From Antedon mediterranea (Eukaryota; Echinodermata; Crinoidea; Comatulida; Antedonidae), in contig NC_092677.1 of NCBI RefSeq assembly GCF_964355755.1, positions 5,957,001-6,021,000 on the forward strand: a stretch of DNA of 64,000 nt, written 5' to 3'. Below, in pieces: positions 36,991 to 49,575 of the stretch. The stretch's first letter is position 1. Each line of letters begins with the position of its first letter. The notes beneath the pieces are model-generated. The model was given only the letters and a program-made list of their open reading frames with translations, ran no database searches and was not told the origin of the DNA. The position numbers were made by a program, and so were the translations under genes.

Positions 36991-38439
36991 ATAGTTATAT
37001 CCCGTGTATAGTATAACATTTTAACAAGTGTAGGTCTAATTTAATTCATATAGTATTGGAGAATAACTCGTCAAATTACAATTTTGCACCTGCAGGTATG
37101 GGTTTCTGCGAATACATGCAAACGGATTTCAAATTCAGCAATACGTCTTATTAGTATATGCAAGTATACCTGATTCCTTTTGATAGTCTTTTGTACCATC
37201 TGAACTAGATACATTTAGCATTATTTAGCGATCTCAATCTCTTTGGGATCAAAATAGTGTAACATCCGGCTTATAATAATGGAAAATACGGTAACCTGTA
37301 ACAATGTATGTTATGTAGAGTAATTCAAAATAATTATCATTCTACATAAATATAATTACTTTAGAATTAATTGACAGTTCCATCACGATTACGCGCAATA
37401 TTCTTGATAATACTACACAGGTATTAGACCTACAGTAGTCTTAAGGGTTCAGTCATATATGTGACATAATCATATATGACTATAATATAATAATTTTACT
37501 ACAACATGACGTATCGTAACTAAAGCATATTTTCCAGTAGGCCATTTTGACGCGCGAATCGAAAGCGTCAGCTTATACGATGAATTCTAGTTCATTAAGA
37601 GCTTTTCACTTCAGCCAAATTGGTAGTTCGAATTGTTTCTACTTTTTCAGAAGCGAAAATCGCGCAACCAATCAGAGCTCAGGAAATGGGCTATGACGCG
37701 TTCATGAGAACTCATTTAAAAATCAAAAAGCTCAGCAGAAAGAAACATGAAAATAGTATAGCTATTCACTTATTCTATTTTTTTTCTCAGCGAAACGTAT
37801 TCGGGCGAACAAATTCATCTAGTGAAAAAAGATTATTTTATTCTTCTATTAACCAAATTGGATATATTAAACATTACATTACTAAGGGCAGAAAGCATGA
37901 GTGTTAAAATCATAACACATTAAAATAAACAAACGAAAAAAGTCGACATCAATTTCTACACTAAAAATGTAAACAAAAATGTAGGCTAAAGGAAAATCAG
38001 CAGCTGAACAGGAAAAATAATTTAAAAAAAAAGACTTTCTACTTTTTTTTAAATGTTGTAGACTTATCGTAATCGGGGATGAATACATCATTCTTAGCTA
38101 ATCTTTAATTGATGCGGAAATTCAGCAATATCATATTGATAAATTGCCATACATACGGATAAATTATTCAGCGGATTTAAGATGTCATCTTCTGTTTTAG
38201 CTCACAGAAGACAATATTAGAAATCTAAGAGCAAAAGTGAATGGCATGTAAGCCTCTTGACAATTACAATTGACAGGAAAAATATGATTAATATTTGAAA
38301 GTAAAGCCGGTTTAAAAAAAAATAGTATATTCTGAGAAATAAAACTGATAGCAAGAATGACAAAGAAATATTTATGTTTTTATTATCTTGCAAAAGAACA
38401 CTATATCGATAAGTGTATGAATTTAACTAGATATTGCAA

Positions 38440-38905
38440 TATTTTTATGGCTTCCTGCAGGAGACTTTCTCCCTTCAGGGTCCCAGGACTGCCTTGATTT
38501 CACTGAAAGTTGCCTGGTAAGTTAAAGGAATGTGACGAGTGTCTAGGCTAAACATTGAAACAATAAGAGAATTTAGAGATTATAACTTTGTTATGTCCTT
38601 CTCCAAGAGACTCTCGCCTTTTTGGATCCTATAAATCTTGGTTTCCTTACTAGGCAACTATAAAAGTTGCCTAGTAAGTTAAAAGAAAGTTTCCATGGCT
38701 AAAGATTAATTTATAAGACGATTCTTACATTTTGAACAAGAGAATTGAGAGACTATGACTTTTTTTATGGCCTTTTGTTGTGTAAGAGACTCTCTCCATT
38801 TCAGATCTCATGAAATGTGGCTTCCTTGGTTAATATTTTCTATGAAAGTGGCCTCATGTTGAAGGAACGAGATTTAAAGGCTAAATATTAAGAATTGGAA
38901 ACATC
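38440..38905 (+). repeat. Three-copy tandem repeat, unit about 161 bp
   Basis: Copies begin near 38443, 38604 and 38765. Shared blocks: AGAGACTCTC, GGCTTCCTTG, AAGTTGCCTAGTAAGTTAAA and GGCTAAA. One copy contains an extra GCAACTATAAAAGTTGC hairpin. No coding frame is common to the three units. Confidence 0.85.
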
Positions 38906-39587
38906 TGGCCATGGACGAACCCAAATTTTGGAAGAGCCCGGTGTATGGTTCGTATCAGCCTACATCGTTATGGACAGAATTATGAACACTGTTTGGTGGT
39001 GGTAGCCTACAGAAGGAACACTTTGAAATGGTGCTGTATGCCTATAAATGTAAAAATTCAAATGATAAAATCCAAATGAGTAAAACTATACATTTCTTGA
39101 GAAATAGCAAGAACTTCTACAATCAGTACCAAATGAATTTGCATACTAACTCACCATTTCACATACATCATGTGAACTCTGTCATCTTTAAACGAAGTCT
39201 TATTACGGTTTAAAAGTGGGTTTGTTTAGAGTCATACAACATCTTGGAAATTGATTAGAATTGAAAGCAACGAATTTAAATTTGTAATAATAACAAGCAG
39301 TTCATCTAGAAATTTACAGCACCTTTAAGCGTTACTGAATAAATTGGATGACAAAATAACAAATTCACGTAGGTCTATCTGAAAGCTTCTAATTCATAAG
39401 TCGAAGCACAGCTAGTTAACATCAATTAGATAAGATAAGATTACCATGCAAGCATTAATGAACTCACGTTACGCAATAACTGAAGGCATGATATCTCGGT
39501 TTATAAACTACTTAAACTAGTACTACATAAACACGATGTAAAATGTATAGCAATCAAATTCTCTTCTTTGTTGATTTGTATTCAACC

Positions 39588-39870
39588 ATCGAAATTGTAA
39601 ATTAACCTAAATATAATGTTTGGTAAATAAATAACCTAATAATGTAATATTTTGTGTAAGAATAATAATAATAATATCAAATTGATAATTAATGATTAAT
39701 GTATCTTTCTATTCATAAACTACCAGTTATTATCGAAATTGTAAATTAACCTAAATATGATTTTTTTGTAAATAAATAAACAGAAATACATACATGTAAT
39801 ATAGTGTAAGAATAATAATACTGCTAAATTGATAATTATTGATTAATTATTCTTACTATCCGTAAATTAT
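39588..39870 (+). repeat. Tandem duplication, unit about 140 bp
   Basis: Two copies share ATCGAAATTGTAAATTAACC, TAAATAAATAA, GTGTAAGAATAATAATA and AAATTGATAATTA in order. Confidence 0.85.
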
Positions 39871-40894
39871 TTATGGATGGAAAACACTTTACATCATTAC
39901 ATTATTTAATAATGGCGTTACATTTACATTCAATTGTACATTTCTTTACAAATACATTATTATTATTGTATTATTATTATGGACCAATATGTAATACAAT
40001 TAATACTGAGAATGTGGAAAATCTTAAAACAACATAACAACAACATAGGACGAAAGGATGGAAAGGAGTGAGAGAGCATAAATAAACATGAGAATAGGTT
40101 TTGTGGCTGACATATTTACCGATCCTGTCACAGTTGCAGGATTAATCAGACAATAGTAAAGGTACGGTAAGCCATGAAACTTGAGTTAGAAAGTACGAGT
40201 TTCCTATCATATTGGCGATTCATATTGACTGTTTGGAGGGTGTGAACATTGTTTAAAAAGTGTAGCCCTACTAACGTAAATCAATCATGAGGCAAATTTA
40301 ACAATCTTAAATTTCACGTAATTCAATCTCGTACGCAAGTTGATGCCAGGTAAAGCTAGGCCAAATTACACCAAGGTATATATACACAAGAAAAATTAGC
40401 ATTTGAAGGAAAGGGTTTGGAATTATAGGTAATTTGAATAATATAACGGAGAAAGGTGACAGAGATGACTATAGGAAAGGTAGGTAAACGTAGACCCTTT
40501 TAAAGGTAGTATGGTTTTATAATTGATTATTAATAATACTAATAATATCTAATAAATCTATAATTGAAATATGAAATGAAATTAAAATCAAGTAGAATAT
40601 AATAACATATACATGTTTTGTTACAATTCTTTATCTCAATGTATCATTACATAATATATCATAGGTTATGCCGACAAATCAAGGTCATTATTGAGTCTGT
40701 TATGATACGTTGGTTAATTCAGGGTAATATACCATAATTCCATAGATTATCAAGACCTGTAAACAGTAAATCACTGATAATAATATTGTGTAGCATCCAG
40801 CATTAGCATGTACTGTAGATCGATATTAGGAAATGTTCCATTGCATGACGCTGTCTACACAAACTAATAGGAATCAATAGAGCGTATCAAACAT

Positions 40895-41010
40895 ATGCGC
40901 ATGCTTACAAACTAATCGGCATGTTACAGTACGATAGCTTCTACGATTATGTGGAAGCTATCACAACACAGAATGTTGTGTAGGCATGCGCAGTGTGTTT
41001 CACTACTGTT
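40895..41010. repeat. Palindromic MITE-like block
   Basis: A central hairpin GATAGCTTCTAC/GTGGAAGCTATC sits between ATGCGCATGCTTAC and GGCATGCGCAG. The outer match is imperfect. Confidence 0.45.
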
Positions 41011-44000
41011 TGTAAAATCGTTGGCACCGCGACGTCGTATAAACAATCGGAAAATTATGCACGGTGTGTAAATAAAAACAACTTGTTTATGCTTCTTGAC
41101 GTTTTCCGTATAATTACTCGAGCTATTTATAGATTTACAGAATCACGTGTTTAACATTTGAATTATACAGAATACAGTTTAAATGTCTTCTCATCTCTGA
41201 ACGAGTGCAGAAGATTGTAAAGAAAGCCAACACTGATTCACCTAATGTTATTACGATTAAAATAGCTGAATAAAAAGCCGAAGAAATAGAAATATGACTA
41301 CTATGTTGACTTATGGGAATTGAATTGGAATAATACATCCGCAAAGACAGATAAATGAATAATGATATTGACTATTAGGAAACGAAATTGGATTGTAATT
41401 ACAGGAGTTGCGGCCTGAGCGTAACTATACGGCGCGACGCGCTAATACCCAAGTGAAGACTCACGTTCATTTGTCAATTAGTTTGTAATCTATAGTCTTA
41501 CTGGTTTCAAATTAACAGCTAACGAAAATGGGTTTAGACTAAAATGTTATAAATAATTAAACACTATGGAAATATACACAAGAAGTACAGCTGTTTGTGT
41601 ACATTTGATATTAGTCCTATACATGTTTTCAATTACGCAATCGAATAAATTATGAGTAACATGAAATACATATTTACAAAATTGAATGATGTATATGTAA
41701 TAATACAACAAAAGTGAGATCATTTTGATTAAGCTTTTTACGAGCTAACTGCAACCAAAGAGCATCTACAAGCTGACGTAATAATTATTGTACCGAGTTT
41801 TTCCTATAGTGTATGCATTGCTGTGCAAGAGACCAACATCATTACGTCCCATTCAGAGGGCAATGAACTCCATCTTTCAAACACGACAGTATAGATCTTT
41901 CCTTGCCAATCATACATGAGTTGGATTTCCATGCTACTTCCTTGCTACTGTACTTGAGCATAAATCAAAATTTTGACATAGTATGTTCTTTTTTAAACTT
42001 TGCTATTTCGATATAGTAGACTAGGTCTATCTATAGATAACTTAAACTAACCATCTGATGATCCTATTCTTTGAAGAAAGACCCTCTTTGAATTTGAAGC
42101 AAGTCATACATATTGAGAATTTCTTTCGGCCGAAATGAATAGGATTATACCGGAAGTTCGACTTATGTCGAAATTGTGACATAGTAATTATCGACAATTA
42201 ATATTATGGCACAAATAGGCTTTCGTAGATTTTATGATTCTTACTAATCTCGGTACGTAAAGTACGATATGCAGGCTTAAATTAAATTTTATAACGACCA
42301 AGTGTATTTCCAACATTTGTATTCATAAACAATATCCAATTACTATTTTCTTAAGGTAAAATATTCAGAGGAGATGGCATTAACATAATGATATACATTG
42401 AATAATAACAAACTTGTATAAAAAGATAAAATTAACATGATGTAGAATATTTATTGAATGTGGTTACACAATAGAATATTTTAAGAAAGGTAATTCAATG
42501 TGATATTGAAAGATGGGAAACAGAGCAAGAAAGAACTTGTTGTGAATACCACGTCAACAAAATGATTATATTATAACACGCCTGAATGTATCTTGCCATT
42601 TGATTGGTTAATGAAACCTGCGGTTATTTGCCTCATGAACGAAGACCGGCACTATTGAACGATGAACGGCACTGACGTACGTTCAGCGTTTTGTACACAA
42701 CTTTTGCATACGTACCAAGCAAGGTTGTTGGTTTCGAAAATCAACCAGCGAGTCTTACAACTGTTGATTCCCCGTCCAGTATTGGAGCGCTCCCCTTGTG
42801 AATGGCCTAGCTACCCAGCCTGGCATTAGACGATGATTTAGGAATGATGATGACGTCACGCGGAGTGAACAGTCAACATTTCAACTGATGAAATCACCTT
42901 CGAATTCATAAATATTTTTATACTACAGTAGGATAACAATAATTTCATGTTTTTCTCACACTGTGTTAAAATAAAACGTGTTAATATTTATGAATTGAAA
43001 CAAGACTATAACATGAAATTACAATTTCAATTAATTTTTAATAAACAATCTTGTAACCTATATTATATAAAAAAAAAGCCGAGAATATCAATTGTTTTTT
43101 CGTTTCGGAAGACATCGACCGTCTTATATAATTCAATACATAAAACAAAACTCGTGCTAGACTAGGCCTACAGTAGCTATATCAATGACTTTTTTTTTAT
43201 TAATATACTGTATCTTATAAGTTATTAAGTTAAGTATAGCCAGTGGTAAAATGACTAACTTAAAGTGAAAATAATTATGTTGAAATATTTTGTTAAATTT
43301 ATCAATATTATCATCGCTAGTGACACTACAACGAATCACACAATTTGTTCTAAGCGCGCGTTCAAGTACTGATATAAAGTTGATACCGTTTTTATACGCG
43401 CTCAGTCATCGTGTGATACTGAAAATTAAAATGCGCTGCAAAAACAGTAAATTTCTGTGGTTGTTATTATAATTGTAAATTAAAGAAATTAATACTTATT
43501 TTAATTATTGATGTCTTAAGAGAATAAATATATGCCAAGTTTGTTAAACACCCACGAAGAAACTATTAAAACAGTTATTTTTGTTTTATTTCTGGAAATT
43601 ATTTGAATTTGTTAATTGTATCTGTGGGGTATTGATAGTCATCTCTGGTAACCTCTTTGATTTAATTTGATTTAATTTGATTCAAAATACAATAAAATAT
43701 TCTAATAATAATTCAAATAAACTGTTATCAAACCATATTTTGAGAGCAATTCCCAGATGCCATACATTTGGGATATTTGTTTTTTAAATCAAAAGAATAA
43801 AATTTAAACTATATATAATACATGGTTTAGTTTAAACAGTAAATTCATTTGTTTAATCATAGTTGTAGGTGGCTGCCAAAATAAGGTAAAATATTGAGTT
43901 ATAAAAGAAACACACCTTTAGAGATACCCTGATTTATTTTTTTATTGTTTTACAAGTTGTGTTGTTTAGCAAAGATTATAATAGTTCCCCACTATGCAGT

Positions 44001-44259
44001 ACCAGATAGGTAAATTGATGGCATTATGGTATAATTTACAAATTTAGAAAAAAATTGGAAAAGATAATTAAATAATAACTTATTATTTATATTATTTCCT
44101 CCATGATTTGTGTTGTACTAAAGTAATTGTTTACAAAATAAATGATTACAGACTATTTCCTGTTTTTTTTTTTCAAACTGTAGCTGTTATTTTACAGTAT
44201 GCCGGGTCACTGTTTATTTGCTTGTATACGAACATCACATTGTATTGCTATTGTTGTTT
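41011..44259. other. No gene recognised
   Basis: AT-rich DNA, with a locally GC-richer stretch at about 42580-42880. Small frames lack support. Confidence 0.5.
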
Positions 44260-44742
44260 ACCTCCGCCAAGTTTGTTTGTTTGTTTGTTTGTTTGTTAGC
44301 AGGATTACTCAAAAAGTAATTACAAGATCTTTACCGAAATAAATATACAGATAGATATGTGGTCAAGGACCATTCCATTAAATTTTGGGACCATTTGGGA
44401 CCATGGTCCCAATTCTGGTTTATTTTTGTACAAGAGGCAAGAGTTATAATTTGTGATTTGTAATTTTAAAATTTGATTTAATGTGAACGTTTTTTGATGC
44501 GAGTAGTTTAAAAACCCATTTCTTTTCAAATTTAGGCTACTCGTTTGATTTTCGCGTTGCTGTTCTATTGTCAGTCAACTGAAGCTATTGTTAATTGAAA
44601 GGCTTGTTACATAACCATTACACCAAACTCTCATATACTGTACATGCTTGTAGTGAAATTAGCCTAAATCACAAACAGCATTAAGACACACACACAATTT
44701 TACAGTAGGCGGAGGTATGCACTCTCGGAGTGACTTTATAGT
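44260..44742. mobile_element. ACCTCCGCC-bounded non-autonomous repeat
   Basis: Starts ACCTCCGCCAAG followed by GTTTGTTTGTTTG and TAGCAGGATTACTCAAAAAG, and ends GGCGGAGGTATGCACTCTCG then GAGTGACTTTATAGTT. The ends are inverted (ACCTCCGCC/GGCGGAGGT). This arrangement is familiar from dispersed repeats in many marine invertebrate genomes. No ORF of its own. Family name not asserted. Confidence 0.75.
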
Positions 44743-44854
44743 TTTCTATTTTACGGAATTTCTGTAAAAAAAATGTCCCTTATACATCAGTATGTTGACT
44801 TAACATCACATATGTAGTATTTTCTATTTACAGAATTGATAAAATAACAGCCAA

Positions 44855-45115
44855 ATGTGGTGTAAACTGCGTCGCCATACCGTCGGTTTTTTTACTTAAC
44901 TTAATCCCATGTTGTACTTTTATATACAGAATTTCTGTTAAAAAAATTAACATCAAAAAGTGGTGTCAACTGCGTTACCATACCGTCTGTTTTTTTACTT
45001 AACATCACATGTTGTATCTTTTATTTACATATTTTATGAAAATAAAAAGTACAACAGGTGATGTTAAGTAAAAAAAACAGACGGTATAGCGACGCGGTTG
45101 ACACCACTTGTTGCT
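44855..45115. repeat. Direct plus inverted repeat block
   Basis: A unit with GTGGTGTCAACTGCGT, CATACCGTCTGTTTTTTTAC and TTAACATCACATGTTGTA occurs directly at about 44857 and 44958, then inverted at 45050-45109. The last two form a roughly 59-bp stem with a 33-base loop. Confidence 0.88.
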
Positions 45116-45442
45116 GTTTTTTTACATTTTTTTTTTTAAGTGCGTCTACTAAAAACAGAAATTTGATGAACGATTGGGAGGGTATGTAGGCCATACCGAA
45201 TCAATGGCAAGCTTTCGGGACAGTTTGGCGAAAGACGGACGAAATACAGTCGATAATGAACAGAACGATGTTTGGCACATGCGCAGATTAATTTGAATAA
45301 TTTACCATCGACTGTCGTCCAAAGTGATAAATAAGTGATATAATAATTGTATGTAAATGTATAAAAGTTAAAAAAGCTGTATCAATTCTAAAGGTTTAGT
45401 GAATAAGTTAAAAAAGCTAAAAAAATGTGAATTTTGCTAATG

Positions 45443-45592
45443 CCGGGTTTTCACTAGACGAGGACGGAATGCAAAGTAAATGATTTGACGAATCACAAGC
45501 GATGGATTTGTCACAGTATCGCTTGTCATTGGTTAACCAGCTTGCATTGCTTTTACGTCCTTACGTAACGTCCTAGCGTGGGAACCAAGCAG
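45443..45592. mobile_element. MITE, family A, diverged copy
   Basis: GGGTTTTCACTAGACG at the left and TAACGTCCTAGCGTGGGAAC followed by CAAGC at the right correspond to the family A ends. Internal CAAGCGATGG and CGCTTGTCATTGG match the other copies. Confidence 0.7.
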
Positions 45593-48500
45593 TATCAGTT
45601 GTACGACACGCGGCACCTCCGACAAGACGCTCGAGTTAAAAAACTGATATGACACGAACAACTAAAGGAATTCACCCAATGAAATGCTTCATCTTAAAAT
45701 GGCCATGAAAAGGTTTTTTTTCAACATCTAATATATTATACAATGAAAGGCGCTAATGGAATTTATTCAATCAATAACATTAAAGTCAACCGAGAATTTG
45801 ATTTATAAATAAGTATACAATCTTAGAAATGATATACGCAGCAATTGTTTTTAGACTTTGTCAGATAGAACATTATTTTTTTTGGCGAATTTTTATTTTT
45901 AAAAAGGAATATAATGAATTACCAAGAATAATAGTGACTGTATATATAGTAAATTTTTTATTTAAGTCAACAGTATGCGTTCCCCGGAGGCGAAAATGTA
46001 TAATTAATGAATTGCGTAGTGAAGGTTACGTGTTTCATAGATAAACGAATAATTTTCGAAATAGATGATGAACGGAAGATTAACTACTGTGGTGGAAAGA
46101 ATAATATAGTGGATTTTAGAAACAGTCATGGTAAAACATAATTACGGAACAGAAGTTCTTCAGAAGATTTCCAAAATATAATCAATCATAATCATAATGG
46201 CAATTAAGTTTGCAATCAATCAACGCCATTTTAAAAAATAAATTAAAACATAAACAATTATTTCTGATCTTGCAACCGCCATCTCTATCGCCACGATAAA
46301 GAGAGTGATCGTTAGATTTTTTTAAAGAAAAATAATAAAAATAAAAGGATTCAAGTACATCTAACTTTTGTTTTTTATTTCTAATTTGTTCAACAAACTC
46401 AAACCACAAATTAATGATGATTGAAATTTAAAAGCAAAATACTCTAACCACACTATTTCTATATAAAATTTAAGAAAATTATGAAAATATAAGCTGTTAG
46501 GCCAAATCCTAATAATATACAGTGACGAAATATTTAACACCGACTGCCCAGCAAAACGAATCTCACGTTCAACCGGACCTTTCTAAAACGGTCTCGTCGA
46601 CGGTCGGTACGCAGCAAGGAAACCCCAACACTAATGACTAAGAGCAAACAACAAATATTTCTTCTGTTATCCCCTGTTATCTATCGTGAAATCCTATTCT
46701 TTTTATACTAAAATGCACTGTCCTCAAAACTACTGCTCAAAAGAGTTTTAACCACATGATAAATGGAAGTGACAGCGGCGATGTATACATTATCTGCGTA
46801 TGAATTTCTGTTTCTGAATTTCTCTTCTAAATCCGGAAATCATATTTTTTTGTTTTACTTCGTGCTTTCCATACATAACACCCACCTACAGTAAGCCCCT
46901 TGCAACGTGACGGACTGCACTTCATGATACATGCAAGTCATCACGAATGCAATTGTCTAAACGGATTGATTTTACAATACACAACACAGGAGGTGCCCTC
47001 CTCCACTTCTTCACCTTTGAAAGTGAAGGACCTTATCACATCTGACTTAGAATGTGTTGTTAGTTATTTCTATCGTTAGAACCAGGCGCCTCTGTGTAAC
47101 TATTAATTTGTTTCCCATGTAAGCAAATTGTAAATTCAATCCACTGAAAGAACATTAACAAGTCTAGTCATGTGACTTTGTGATTTTTTTTAGTATGTAT
47201 TCCCACTGAAATCGAAATGTTTTAAATGACACATCACAATGCGAGCCTAAACGTGTCGTCATTAACAATTTTGATCCATAATGTATGGTATCTTGTTTTG
47301 CATCAGAAATTATCTAAGACGGCGAAAGGGAACTGACAAATACCATAATTGTGATCCTTGTTTGCAAACAATGAAACGCATTTGCTTTACTTGATAAATC
47401 AGTAACAAAAATTATAAAATCTTAATTTTGTTTCGATTTAAAATTCCTAGTAACGTTATAAATGTACTTTATCATAGCATACAGGTTACTCGCATGTATA
47501 TATTTTGAGTGAAAATACTTTGGTAAACCTAAAGAAAGGAAACAGTTGTTTGTGTGTAGCATGCACGAACATTTTGCCATTAAATGGCAAACGATATCTG
47601 ATATCAAATACCCTAAAACAAAACAATTTATGACACAAAATAGCATTACATAATTTGTTTTATTAACATTGCTCCAAGCAACAGCAATGTTTGTACAATA
47701 TATAGTACACGCCTAAGGGCTGTATTAAAAACGGAACTGATATTCGGTGACGTGTTCGTGAGGTTGCTTAACGAATAAAAATGAATTGCAAATAGGTTAA
47801 AAAGAAATGCAGTTGATTCACAATACAATTCGACGAAAATTGGTCAAAACATCACAGTTAAATTAGAAAATCTAATTACGATCAATAAATTAGAATACAA
47901 AAAACGGCGATGGAACATAGTCAAAAGATGGATCATTAGTATATAGGAGAAATTTTTTTTTTTAAAGTCCGCCCCTGTCCAAAAACGAGAATTGAGAAAT
48001 TAAATTTTATGAAATACACAGTATTGTCTTTAGGTGACGACAGATCAACAATTCAGTTGAAGTAGGAAGGCCAAAATGAGTACGTGTACTCTACTAACTT
48101 GCACTGGTGACGCCGAGATTTGTTTTTTTTTTATTATGTTAAAGAGTTAAAATCTTGTTAGGATTCTACAATTATACGGTAACCAAATATCCTTAAAAGA
48201 AAAAGTTACAGATAGACCGACAGAGGGCGGAAAATTTCATATTTCGTCCCTTGTGAAGATACCGATTACTCGAGATTTTAATTATTGGAATTTTGGCAAC
48301 ATCATGCAAAGTAATGAATAAATATATGTATACGTATTCACACGTTGCTTTAAAGATAGGAGTGAAATCGACCGGATAAGTGTTAAATAAAATTGAATAT
48401 AACTTCTCGCTTCACACACAATGGGTCTATGATATTCTTTTAAACGATGGAGCGAATTTTCTTAATCAGTTATTATTGTACTAGTGTACTGACCAAAACC

Positions 48501-49449
48501 TATAGAATCAACCAGGTGCACCAGTTATTTTCAATTTATTTTTTCGACCGATATATAAATAGAGACGCTATAGATTGGACTGTATCATTAATCTGTTGCA
48601 GTAATTTTGAAGTCTGCACATTTCCAGTGATTGAAGAAAAACAACATGGCGCCCATGCATCATATGTTTATTTATAATGGTTACTTATTTAGCACGCGCT
48701 CTACTTTGTTTCTATTTTGACAATATTTTCTCTATTGTGGGTTTGTACGTTCTCATTTTATTTCATCATTTATGTCTATACACACATAATTCAGGGAAAG
48801 GTCGCGTGGCAAAAGGCCAGGTGGCACGGGCCTAGATTCATCTAATACCTCTAATACTATTAAAATCATTTCATATTTATATATAGTTTAATATAATAAT
48901 AATTTAACCACATGTTGCACTGTAGTAGGCCACAACAACTAATGCTGTTGAACAACACCACCGACCACCCACCACCTACTCACCAAAAACATAGTCAGTA
49001 CAAAACACCAAAATCAACTAGCCTATTTTTTTTTAGATACAATTATACTTAGCTGGTTCTTTCAAATTAGAAACGAGGTCGACTGATGACCTTACCTTGA
49101 CAGTATTCATTTTTTGAGCAGACAAAATTAAATCAATTTAACATTTTCTTTCGTATTCATGTCTATTAATTTACATTATCAAAACCATAATCTCTACTAC
49201 CTAATTGCAGGCGTCATTCAGGAATAAATCAGAGGCAGTAGAATAAATAAGACGTATCATACTATTTGATGTCGCAGAGTCCAAAGAACAAAGAAACTGT
49301 ACAACCAAACTGGATAAAAACTGTCATTTATATTTAATGATAAAATGAATAAAATGCAGAGTATAAAATCACATGAACTAGATATGGGTTCGCTTGAGAG
49401 AGAGAGAGAGTGGTCACGCACGGGGAACTTCAGACTCGGAAAATTTACC
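45593..49449. other. No gene recognised
   Basis: AT-rich DNA with small frames only; no exon, RNA gene or defined repeat could be supported. Confidence 0.5.
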
Positions 49450-49575
49450 TAAAGCTTGGTTCACACTAGAAACGCAACGCAAAAACGTAGTGCAACGTAC
49501 TGTAATTGGTTTGACAAATCACAAGCAAAGGATTATTCGAATTCGAATTGCGTTTCTAGTGAGAACCAATCTTAA
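49450..49575. mobile_element. MITE, family A, copy 2
   Basis: TAAAGCTTGGTTCACACTAG at the left and CTAGTGAGAACCAATCTTAA at the right. Shorter than copy 1, with an internal deletion. Confidence 0.85.

Larger units (their letters stand above)
34060..38439. other. No gene recognised between the listed repeats
   Basis: Short frames only, such as a 95-codon plus-strand frame at 37620. None has splice or domain support. Confidence 0.5.

Noticed and set aside
38440-39870. CRISPR-like array
   Set aside because: Repeats are long diverged tandem units without spacers, in a eukaryotic genome.
26060-45290. GCATGCGCAG motifs (about 26070, 34083, 40983, 45277) as NRF1-type promoter sites
   Set aside because: Not next to any recognised transcription start and only partial matches; probably repeat-borne.
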